A program made the translations under genes and the position numbers. DNA of 53,818 nucleotides from a virus. Under the pieces are notes generated by a model. That model was not told the origin of the DNA, searched no databases, and saw only the letters and a program-made list of their open reading frames with translations. The stretch spans positions 1-53,818 of IMG/VR virus record IMGVR_UViG_3300031521_000088; one strand, given 5' to 3'. Every line of letters begins with the position of its first letter. Positions within the stretch are counted from its first letter, which is position 1. Below are positions 45,988-53,818 of this stretch, one piece after another.

Positions 45988-46560
45988 TTAAACTTCCTCC
46001 AACGCCAAATCAATGTCCCAGAAATCATAACGACCACGGTTGCCAAGCGTCATACCAAAGCTTGTGAAAGACATCAGCCTCTCTTCAACGTATCGTTGAC
46101 CAAGCCTTGCGTTGACAATACCATCGTCATATGACAGATAAACATAGAAAGGCTCTGGATGTCCATTATACCAGTCGCGCAAAAGCCATGCCGGTGCTGC
46201 ATTATCCGCAAGGAACATTGCTCCAATTGGTCTCTGCATACCGTTGGCATAATCCTGACCACCTTCTGCCAGACGTGATGGGAGGTTGTCCCACGATGTC
46301 TGCAAGGTGACCTTGTCTGCTGTCCAATACGACCTAGACGTTCCGTTGATCATTCGAGCCTTGGCTTCGATCCTATCAAATCCATACTGGATTGGCTTAC
46401 GTCCATGGTCTGGGAGAATGATGGCTTGCATCACTCCCTCATTCAAATCTGTTGGTGCGACATACTCATCGGTGCCGCTGTCAAAAGTGAACTTGCGGTC
46501 TGAAAAAATTGCAGCTTGGGGGCGCTGAAAAGTCTTCCTTGCTGCGAGTGTGTATGTCAT
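45988..46560 (-). CDS. Distal tail-like protein (190 aa)
   Basis: ATG at 46560, overlapping the tape measure stop by 4 bases. Contains RIEAKARMINGTSRSYWTADKVTLQTSWDNLPSRLAEGGQ and WYNGHPEPFYVYLSYDDG, a compact alpha/beta protein. Position right after the tape measure and before the giant tail protein matches the distal tail (Dit) gene in siphophages. Assigned by order more than by motif. Confidence 0.68.
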   Translation of the reverse strand: MTYTLAARKTFQRPQAAIFSDRKFTFDSGTDEYVAPTDLNEGVMQAIILPDHGRKPIQYGFDRIEAKARMINGTSRSYWTADKVTLQTSWDNLPSRLAEGGQDYANGMQRPIGAMFLADNAAPAWLLRDWYNGHPEPFYVYLSYDDGIVNARLGQRYVEERLMSFTSFGMTLGNRGRYDFWDIDLALEEV

Positions 46561-49500
46561 GACCTACTCCTAATCTGACCGCGCTGGGCTTCCTTAATAG
46601 TATACATTACCTTGCCAGCGATTTCATCTGCTGTTGCAGTTGAGCCGAATCCGCTTACAGTCAAGTTGTACTCATTGTAGGTGTCACCACTGGTGCTACC
46701 GTTTACGGCAGGAGCCATGACAGGAACTGCTGTTGTGATTTCTGGGGCTGACCAATCACGGTAGAAGCTTCCCATGTTTCCACTCAATGCTGCCTTGTTA
46801 AGAGCAAGCAGACGCTTTGTCTCATACTTGTTCTGGCTCAAAGCCTCACCAACAGTAACGCCTTCCCCAGAACGTAGCATGGCAGGAACATTGTCACCGT
46901 GAGTTACTCCACGGAATCCCGGTAGAATACCTCCTCTTGCAGCGGTGAAGGACTTGCCATTCAAGGTGTAGACCATCTCGCCCTTTACCTTCTTGGCTGT
47001 GATCTTAACCTGCTTGTGTTCTGGGTCAACGCTGATCTGGGTAATGATGTGCTTCTTTACGTCGTTGTCCAGTGCCTCGGAAATCTTGCGAGCGATAGTG
47101 GAGTAATCTCCCTTTACGTTCTTTCCGTTGATCTTGGAGGTTCCCTCAATGTCGTTCTTTGTTACTACCTTGGCATTTCCAAATGTCTCAGAGACGTACT
47201 GGGCTGCTTCACCGGGACTGTTGAAGACCTTGATTGCGCCATTCTTGTCCTTGGTGACCATACCCATTTCAATCTTCTTCTGGAACTTTGCCGCCTTGAG
47301 CTTAGCCTCAAGCTCCTTAAGGTCTGCTAGAGCCTTCTGTAGAGCCTTGCTGCTTGAACCAAGTGCCGTTCCAATTCCGCCTGCTGCGCCACCGGCTGCC
47401 TTTGACCTGTCGAACAATGTCTTCATTGCATTATTGATCTTGTTTGCATAGTCAAGCTGCTTGCGCTTCTGGTCAATGACTGCCTTCTCGCGGGCGATCT
47501 GCTGCTGGACATCTCCGAGGATGTCTGCAAGCAAGTCGCGCTGACGCTCAAGAGGCTTGATCTTCTCATCCTGAATCTTCTTGATCTTCTGCTCAATGTC
47601 GTAAATCTGGTTGTCAAGGTCACGCAACGCTGGTGCGTACTTGTCAATCTGATCCTGCCAGAACTGAACCCTTGTATCGCGCTCGAACGTAAGCTGACGA
47701 ATGCGCTCAGAGTTGTTTGCAATGCTGTTTGCAATTCCCTGTAGCTCAAGCTTGTAGTTGTCTTCAATGAGAGTGCGCTGTTGTGTCAAAGCTGCTAGCT
47801 GGCGATTAAGAGCGTCAACGCCCCTATCCATAGCGTCCTTGCGCTTTGAAAGCAAATCGTTCTGTGCGTTAAGGGCATCTGACTGTGCCTGTAGCTCGTC
47901 GCGCTGTCCCGTCATACCTGCGGTCTGTAGTTGACTTGCACCGCCTGCTGCACTGGACTGGGACTCAAGCATTGCTGCTGCGGCTGCGCCAGCATCACCG
48001 GAAGACAACGCAGAAGCTAGACCAAGCTGGGACTGCTTCTGTGCGGCAAGAATGTCATTGAGTGTCTTGACATCTTCAAGAGCAGAAATCTGGTCGTCAA
48101 TTGCCTGAACCTGCTTGTCGATAAGCTCAGCATTAAGAGAGTTCTTCTCCATCTGGTCATCGAGAAGCTTGCCCTGTACTTCTGCTGCATACTGGGCTAC
48201 ATCAATCTGGTTCTGTAGAGCAGAAGTCTGTAGGTCAATTCCCTGTAGTTGCTTGTCTCTTGTTGCTTCAAGGGTTGCCTGCTGTCCTTCGAGCAACGTG
48301 TTGGCACGCTCAAGTGGCTTTGTCTGGGCAGCGTATCCCTCATTGATCTTATCAATTTCCTGCTGCCATTCGGTGATCTGACGATTAATCTTATCCTGCT
48401 TGTCGTGTAGAACGTCAAGCCTGTCATTAAGAGGGTCAACCTGATTGCGGTTGATATCCTCAATCGTCTCATCGATCTGCTGCATTGCGTATTCAACGTC
48501 GGCAGAATTCTTGACAGTTACCTTGAGTCCGTTGATTTCAACAGTCTTGCCACCCCAACGCTGATCCATGGCGTGCTGAATCTTGGAATCCTCGGTGCGG
48601 TCAATCTTTACCTCTTGGATATCCAGACGTGCGTTAGCCTTGGCAATAGCGTCAGACTTCTTGTCATACTTGGACTTAGGTGCTGATCCTCCACCACCGC
48701 CGCCGCCTCCACCGGAGCCTGCCTTCTTCTTGGCTGGCTTCTTTGTAAGGCTTGTGATCTGATTCTTCTTGGCTGCAATCTGTGCCTCAATGGTTCCAAT
48801 GTTTGCGGTGCCATTAACGACAGGATTATTCTGTGCTGCTGCTGCAAGAACATTCAGTGCTGCTGTAGCAACGCCAGCGTTACCCGCTGCGCTCAATAGT
48901 GCATTGTTGATGTCAGTTGGGTCAGCGCCAGACATTACGGCATTAAGGGTAGCTGCCGCAACCGCTGCGTCATTAAGAACTGGAAGGTTGTACTGTAGTT
49001 GAACTCCCATTCCCTGAACTGCATTTGTGTATGCATCAGCCTGTGCCGCAGCATCCGTTGGGAATGCCTGCTGAACACTATTCTTGATTGCTAGGAATCC
49101 CTCTTGGAACTGCTGCTGATCAATAAGTCCAGCACCGAGGAACTTGTTGAGGTCTTCTGCGGACTGCTGAACAATAGAGCCTGAGCCAGCCTTGGTTTGA
49201 GCTTCCTCAGACCTGATAGCCTCAATGTTCTTCTTGTACTTTGCGATACTCTCAAGGGTCTTCTGATCGTATCCACCCTTGATCTTGATGCCATTCTTCT
49301 TGGCTTCCTCAATAAGCTTTTCCTGATCGGCAACCTTCTTGGCTGCCGTTGCTGCTGCCTCAAATCCCGGTGCCATGTTCTTCTGGATCAATTGAGCGAC
49401 AGACCTGATCTTGCCCTTTGGATCAAGGGCGGTGCCTAGATCGTCACCAATCTTCTTGAAGATGTTCTGACGGTTTACTTCGTTAGCCATCTGCTCAACA

Positions 49501-52500
49501 ATGGACTTAGCTACATCACCGGGAGCACCGGAAGCAAGAAGTGAGGTAAATGTCTGGCGAAGAACCTGCTCTGCCTGTGCGGCAGTTCCTGACTTGACAA
49601 CATCAAGCTTTGCACGGAACTTGTCTCCATTTTCTCCCTCAGCCTTTGCCTGATCCCTTACCCAAGACTGGGCAGTAACAGCGCGTGCCTGAGCACCCTT
49701 GTCAGTATCCTGAGTACGGGTGTTGATGGAAGAAACATTCTCGTTATATCCAAATGATGTTGCTGCACTTTGAAGAGTCTCTGTTGTTGTCTTGACGGCC
49801 TCACCGAATGCATGAAGCTTCTTCTCTTCTTCCTTGTAGTGGTTGTAGACCAACCATGCAATACCGCCCAAGGCCACAAGTGCTGCTACAGCAATACCGG
49901 CAGGGGAAGCAAGTGCTCCCAACGCTGTACCGGCCAGTGGCGCTGCACTTGCGATTGGTGCGAAGATTCCACCAAGCTTAGCTGCACCAGAAACTGCTGC
50001 CATTCCCTGTAGCATTCCAGTGAATGCCTGAACGCCCATGGATGCGAACATAAGCTTCTGAGAGAACTCTGCAAGCTGTCCCGGTAGGAACATTGATCCA
50101 GCCATGAACGCCATATCAAGTCCACCAAGAGCGCCCTGTAGCTTTCCTCCACCAATCTTCTTCCTAGCAAGAGGAGTACCAGAAGATGCTGACGTGAGTG
50201 CGGCGGCATTGATTTCAATTCCTGCTGCCTTGATTGCCCTAGCAACACTGTCACCAGCATTGACTGTTGACTTGGTTAGAGTCTTGGATGTAAGAGCGAT
50301 GCTTGTTCCGAATTCACCAAGTCCAAGCTTGAGGTCAGCCTTGCCCTTGCGCAATGCATCGACCGCCAAGATTGCACCCTGCTGGACACTATCTCCAATG
50401 AGAGTGATTTCCTTGGCTGGGGAGTGAATGCCTAGAGCCTTCTCTGCACCGCCCAAAGAAATGTTTGCACCCTGTAGGGATGTGACGAGACCCTGAGAGA
50501 ACTTGGTTGCCCAACGCTTGATGCGGGAAGACATATTGGCAGCTTCCTTGTCTGCTGCCGCGAATTCTGCACCTGACATTGCACGGAACTTTGTTCCCTC
50601 ACGAACCGTACCCATTGTCTTTGAGAAATACCCTGTACTCTTTGCAATCCTTGCAGGACCATTGTTGTCCAAGCTGAACTGCGCTGCCGTCTGTGCTGCG
50701 CGAGCCTTCCATGCTGATGTTGCACTAGTTCCCAGAGGAGTCCTACCTTGGAAGTTCTGTTCCTTGGCAAACTTGAGGTCTGTTGTCGCAATAGCCCTGA
50801 CGGCTGCGACTGCTCCCATTGTCTGGGGGTGCATATCCTGAGCAAGCAAAGCTAGCTCGTACTTGGCCTGCTCTGCTGAAAGCTTGAATGCGTTGAGGCT
50901 TCCATCTGCATTCTTTCCGCTTGTGGCAATCTGCATGAAGGTCTTGGCTGCCTTCTCCTCTTCCAAGGTGAAGTTCTTTCCACCCTTGTCCATTTCAACA
51001 AGAGTATTGACCATCTTCTTCATACCCGCCTGAGTAGCCTCGGTGTATGTGTTGATGTATCCTGAGTCAACGCCTACGCGCTTTGGAAGCCAGTTCTTGC
51101 CCTCTGCCTCTCCACCCTTGGTAAGGTGGGAGATGTGGGTACCGTAGTTTGCAGCATTGAGGGCACCGGAAGGAAGGGTCTGTCCATTCTTCTGTGCCCA
51201 CAACTTAAGGTCATCCTGAGTGGTCTTTAGCTGGTTGTTGAAGAATGTCTTTGTTCCGGTGTCAGCGTCTAGACCTTCCTTCTTTGCCTTGGCAAAATCG
51301 TTAGGTGCTCCCCATCCACTCTTAGAAGTATTCCTTGCTCCAATGTCGCTGAGAACAGGATTGCCTACCAAAGTCAACTTGTCAGCAATATTGTTTACGC
51401 TGACAGCGCTTCCTTCAAGCTTCTGGAACATGCGAATAAGCATCTGTGCATACTGGCTACCCTCGGCAACAACATCGTTGACCATAGCCTGCATCTTCTC
51501 AGGTGCGCCCTTACCCCATGGCTTGTACTCTACATTGGTTCCACCTACATTGACAGAGTGCATTCCTTCTGTCTTACCACCGGCATAACCCGGTAGCTTG
51601 CCCTGATTCATGAGAGCAAGGAGTGGAGCAAAACGCTTGGAGTCCTCAGCATTGATGACAGCTTCTCCCGGTGCCAGCATTGCTAGCTCGGTGTCCTTCT
51701 TTCCACTGCCCATACCGGGAACGATCTGGATGCGTCCCTTGGCAAAACCGGGAATCTTGGTGGTGCGGAAACCTGCTGGGTTCGAACGTAGAGCGGCTGA
51801 TGCTGCAATAGACATTCTTTCATAGGCCGCTACCAAACGTGCTACGGCAGATGCCTGTACGTTGAGCGATCCTGTGAGCGTTGTGACACGCCCCTCAAGG
51901 CTAGCCGTAGCTGCCTCGGTGTCAAGCTCTGCTGTTGCGAGATAGTTTGCAGACGCCCCAGCGTTCTTGAATCCGTTCACGATGAACATGATTGGGTTCT
52001 TCAAGAACTTGATGATCATACCGCCCATGTTGGCGAATAGACCTACAAGCATCGTAACTGTTGGCAGAACGATTCCACCAATAGCTGTACCGATTACGAG
52101 GAACTGCCTGAACTGAGGATTAAGACCATTGAATGCCTTGAGGATTCCTTCAACGGCATCCATGACTGGGAGGATGGCTGTAAGGAACTGCTCACCAATA
52201 GGCGCAACCTCAGCCTTGAGTCGTTCTAGGCTTCCTGCGAATTTGATCGAAACTGCCTGCTCGATCTTTGAAAGTTCCTTGTCGGAGATTGAGGCCAAAG
52301 TAGACATGGATGATCCCATAAGGTCGAGTACGCGAGAAGCCTGTCCACCTTCCTTATTGATGTTGGCGAACATTGCAGTCATACGTGCTACTTGGTACTT
52401 ACCGAATACCTTGCCCATAAGCTGCTGACGCTTAAGACCATCATCAATGGAAGCAAATGCTGCTCCGATTTCCTTGATCATTCCCGGTAGGTTACCAGCG

Positions 52501-53723
52501 TTACGTGAAACAATTCCCTCTAGGTCGATTCCTAGTTCCTTGGACTTGTCGATAGCTGCCTGTGTTGGGTTGATCAAAGACATCAAACCAGACTTAAGAG
52601 CGTTGGAACCCTGAGCGGCGTTAACTCCACCTTCACGCATAGCGGTAAGCATGTAGGTCAAGTCCTGTACGTTACCACCAAGAGCCTTGATAACAGGAGC
52701 TACCTTCGGGATAGCCTGTGTAACGTCATCGATGGACAGAACGGTCTGGTTTTCAACAGCGTTCAGGAAGTCAATGTTTGTGCCTAGGTCTGCTGACGAG
52801 ATACCGAAGGCAGTCTGCAAGCTGATGGTCGTGTCAAGAGCCTGCTGGTATTCAATCTGACCAAGTGTGGATAGTCGTGTTGCTTCCTTGGTCTGTGCAA
52901 TAAGGTCTGGACCCTGAGAACCCAAGGCAGCGGCCTTAGCTGCAAGTCCGATTGTGTCCTTGACAGCGATTCCGTACTTGGTGTATTCAGACGCAAGAGC
53001 CTTTACCTCATTAAGAGCCTTCTCTGTTTCTGGGGCAGAAGTGAATGCGTCACCATAAACACGACGGAAGGAAACGGAAGCCATTTCGATATCACGGAAT
53101 ACCTTGATAGCCATAGCTCCGAAGATTGCAAGAGGCATGGAGAAACCGACCATAAGCTGGCGTCCTGCCCACTGTGTATTCTTACCCCAGTTGACGAGGC
53201 TTGTGGAGCCATCAGTCATGAGCTTGTTGAAAATCTGCATACGCTGCGTACCAATTGCTGCGTCAGCGTTAAACAAATTGAGTGGACGCACAGCAAGAGC
53301 CTTGGTCATGCCGTTATGGGCTGTTCCAAGGCTTACGTACTGTGTTTGAAGCTTCTTGACTCTGTCTGTAGCCAAGTTCATGATTTCGGCTTGCTGCCTG
53401 CCGAATGCATTCTTGAACTTGCCACTGGCTGCTACGCCGTATCGAAAGTAATCTCCCAGCTTGAGCTTGCCTGTGTCGATTGACTTACCGAGACGATGGA
53501 CGGAGGATTCAACCTCTGTGAGTCCGGTGGTGAATTGCCTCGTTCCTTCTACCTGCTGGGAGAAGGTCTTGATGAGGTCTTGCTGCTTTGATACCGCAGC
53601 GGAATTGGAGGAGATAACCGACTGGTTGAATTGGGAAATACCAGCTTGTAGCTGGCGAAGCTGGGCTAGTGCGCCAGCCGAATCAATAGTAATACCAATG
53701 CCAGCGGTTACGTCAGTTGTCAT
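46557..53723 (-). CDS. Tail tape measure protein (2388 aa)
   Basis: Sets tail length; length implies a long flexible tail. ATG at 53723 with GGAG upstream. N-terminus carries TP901-type tape-measure features (YRFGVAASG-like start, VSFRRVYGDAFTSAPETEKALNEVKALA, AMREGGVNAAQGSNALKSGLMSL). Several hydrophobic segments follow (for example FGAMAIKVF, LPVMDAVEGIL, LASPAGIAVAALVALGGIAWLVY), and a very long coiled coil of Gln/Asp/Lys heptads fills about residues 1600-2150. Gly/Ser linker near 1670. No peptidase motif was recognised. Confidence 0.95.
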   Translation of the reverse strand: MTTDVTAGIGITIDSAGALAQLRQLQAGISQFNQSVISSNSAAVSKQQDLIKTFSQQVEGTRQFTTGLTEVESSVHRLGKSIDTGKLKLGDYFRYGVAASGKFKNAFGRQQAEIMNLATDRVKKLQTQYVSLGTAHNGMTKALAVRPLNLFNADAAIGTQRMQIFNKLMTDGSTSLVNWGKNTQWAGRQLMVGFSMPLAIFGAMAIKVFRDIEMASVSFRRVYGDAFTSAPETEKALNEVKALASEYTKYGIAVKDTIGLAAKAAALGSQGPDLIAQTKEATRLSTLGQIEYQQALDTTISLQTAFGISSADLGTNIDFLNAVENQTVLSIDDVTQAIPKVAPVIKALGGNVQDLTYMLTAMREGGVNAAQGSNALKSGLMSLINPTQAAIDKSKELGIDLEGIVSRNAGNLPGMIKEIGAAFASIDDGLKRQQLMGKVFGKYQVARMTAMFANINKEGGQASRVLDLMGSSMSTLASISDKELSKIEQAVSIKFAGSLERLKAEVAPIGEQFLTAILPVMDAVEGILKAFNGLNPQFRQFLVIGTAIGGIVLPTVTMLVGLFANMGGMIIKFLKNPIMFIVNGFKNAGASANYLATAELDTEAATASLEGRVTTLTGSLNVQASAVARLVAAYERMSIAASAALRSNPAGFRTTKIPGFAKGRIQIVPGMGSGKKDTELAMLAPGEAVINAEDSKRFAPLLALMNQGKLPGYAGGKTEGMHSVNVGGTNVEYKPWGKGAPEKMQAMVNDVVAEGSQYAQMLIRMFQKLEGSAVSVNNIADKLTLVGNPVLSDIGARNTSKSGWGAPNDFAKAKKEGLDADTGTKTFFNNQLKTTQDDLKLWAQKNGQTLPSGALNAANYGTHISHLTKGGEAEGKNWLPKRVGVDSGYINTYTEATQAGMKKMVNTLVEMDKGGKNFTLEEEKAAKTFMQIATSGKNADGSLNAFKLSAEQAKYELALLAQDMHPQTMGAVAAVRAIATTDLKFAKEQNFQGRTPLGTSATSAWKARAAQTAAQFSLDNNGPARIAKSTGYFSKTMGTVREGTKFRAMSGAEFAAADKEAANMSSRIKRWATKFSQGLVTSLQGANISLGGAEKALGIHSPAKEITLIGDSVQQGAILAVDALRKGKADLKLGLGEFGTSIALTSKTLTKSTVNAGDSVARAIKAAGIEINAAALTSASSGTPLARKKIGGGKLQGALGGLDMAFMAGSMFLPGQLAEFSQKLMFASMGVQAFTGMLQGMAAVSGAAKLGGIFAPIASAAPLAGTALGALASPAGIAVAALVALGGIAWLVYNHYKEEEKKLHAFGEAVKTTTETLQSAATSFGYNENVSSINTRTQDTDKGAQARAVTAQSWVRDQAKAEGENGDKFRAKLDVVKSGTAAQAEQVLRQTFTSLLASGAPGDVAKSIVEQMANEVNRQNIFKKIGDDLGTALDPKGKIRSVAQLIQKNMAPGFEAAATAAKKVADQEKLIEEAKKNGIKIKGGYDQKTLESIAKYKKNIEAIRSEEAQTKAGSGSIVQQSAEDLNKFLGAGLIDQQQFQEGFLAIKNSVQQAFPTDAAAQADAYTNAVQGMGVQLQYNLPVLNDAAVAAATLNAVMSGADPTDINNALLSAAGNAGVATAALNVLAAAAQNNPVVNGTANIGTIEAQIAAKKNQITSLTKKPAKKKAGSGGGGGGGGGSAPKSKYDKKSDAIAKANARLDIQEVKIDRTEDSKIQHAMDQRWGGKTVEINGLKVTVKNSADVEYAMQQIDETIEDINRNQVDPLNDRLDVLHDKQDKINRQITEWQQEIDKINEGYAAQTKPLERANTLLEGQQATLEATRDKQLQGIDLQTSALQNQIDVAQYAAEVQGKLLDDQMEKNSLNAELIDKQVQAIDDQISALEDVKTLNDILAAQKQSQLGLASALSSGDAGAAAAAMLESQSSAAGGASQLQTAGMTGQRDELQAQSDALNAQNDLLSKRKDAMDRGVDALNRQLAALTQQRTLIEDNYKLELQGIANSIANNSERIRQLTFERDTRVQFWQDQIDKYAPALRDLDNQIYDIEQKIKKIQDEKIKPLERQRDLLADILGDVQQQIAREKAVIDQKRKQLDYANKINNAMKTLFDRSKAAGGAAGGIGTALGSSSKALQKALADLKELEAKLKAAKFQKKIEMGMVTKDKNGAIKVFNSPGEAAQYVSETFGNAKVVTKNDIEGTSKINGKNVKGDYSTIARKISEALDNDVKKHIITQISVDPEHKQVKITAKKVKGEMVYTLNGKSFTAARGGILPGFRGVTHGDNVPAMLRSGEGVTVGEALSQNKYETKRLLALNKAALSGNMGSFYRDWSAPEITTAVPVMAPAVNGSTSGDTYNEYNLTVSGFGSTATADEIAGKVMYTIKEAQRGQIRSRS

Positions 53724-53755
53724 ATTTCTCCTAGCCCCAATTATAGCAGATGTAC

Positions 53756-53818
53756 TTATTCCACTATCTCGTAATCAAGGCCATTTCCAATACCAATTCC
53801 AGCGGACATTGCTTCTGC
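53756..53818 (-). CDS. C-terminus of gene before tape measure, probably tail assembly chaperone
   Basis: Open from the window edge to a TAA at 53756; visible end is AEAMSAGIGIGNGLDYEIVE. In siphophages the gene just upstream of the tape measure is the tail assembly chaperone, often made by frameshift, so this is the likely identity. Too little is visible to confirm. Confidence 0.5.
   Translation of the reverse strand, partial: AEAMSAGIGIGNGLDYEIVE

Overview
The window looks like part of the genome of a large tailed (siphovirus-type) actinobacterial phage. All credible genes are on the minus strand, packed with ATGA/GTGA overlaps, and served by AAGGAG-type ribosome sites and TTGACA-N17-TAnnnT promoters. 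The gene set (giant tape measure, very large tail protein, Pol III-type DNA polymerase, RecA, dUTPase, RuvC-like and Cas4-like nucleases, terminase, Ro60, adenylosuccinate synthetase, 29 tRNA genes and a tmRNA) matches, from memory, the tRNA-rich Streptomyces phages of the Stanwilliamsviridae type. That assignment is an inference, not a database result.

Layout in coordinates (transcription runs right to left). 53.8-36.4 kb is the tail module: a chaperone-like C-terminus, a 2388-aa tape measure, a distal-tail-like protein, a 2241-aa tail protein and smaller tail proteins. 36.4-22.2 kb is replication, recombination and packaging: an HTH regulator, a repeated-palindrome promoter region, DnaB-like helicase, DnaG-like primase, ssDNA-binding protein, DnaE, Dut, RecA, Hjc-like and RuvC-like nucleases, a Cas4-like exonuclease, and both terminase subunits. 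22.2-2.7 kb is a tRNA/ncRNA region interleaved with small genes: 29 tRNAs, a tmRNA, a Ro60 orthologue, four HNH/endonuclease VII genes, a PurA-like enzyme, a vWA plus J-domain/kinase pair, a nicotinamidase and small membrane proteins. 2.5-0 kb is an operon of small unknown genes plus a HAD phosphatase.

The most interesting content is RNA. Four elements (6293-6381, 6481-6596, 11629-11680, 14624-14720) share a covarying terminal helix, a conserved G.U pair and a conserved GTTACTTC strand. They surround the Ro60 gene, and I interpret them as Y RNAs. One of them (6481-6596) contains a tRNA-like module in permuted order (T-arm, hairpin-closed acceptor stem, D-arm), as known for YrlA RNAs. Three more permuted modules occur: one at 5075-5148, and two in tandem wedged between tRNA-Val and tRNA-Leu (14984-15140). 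Several other non-coding stretches hold chains of hairpins and may be further ncRNAs. Three leucine tRNAs have class I variable loops, which is unusual.

Together these suggest a phage that partly takes over translation and RNA metabolism: its own tRNAs, trans-translation RNA, and a Ro60/Y-RNA system that in bacteria partners with exoribonucleases.
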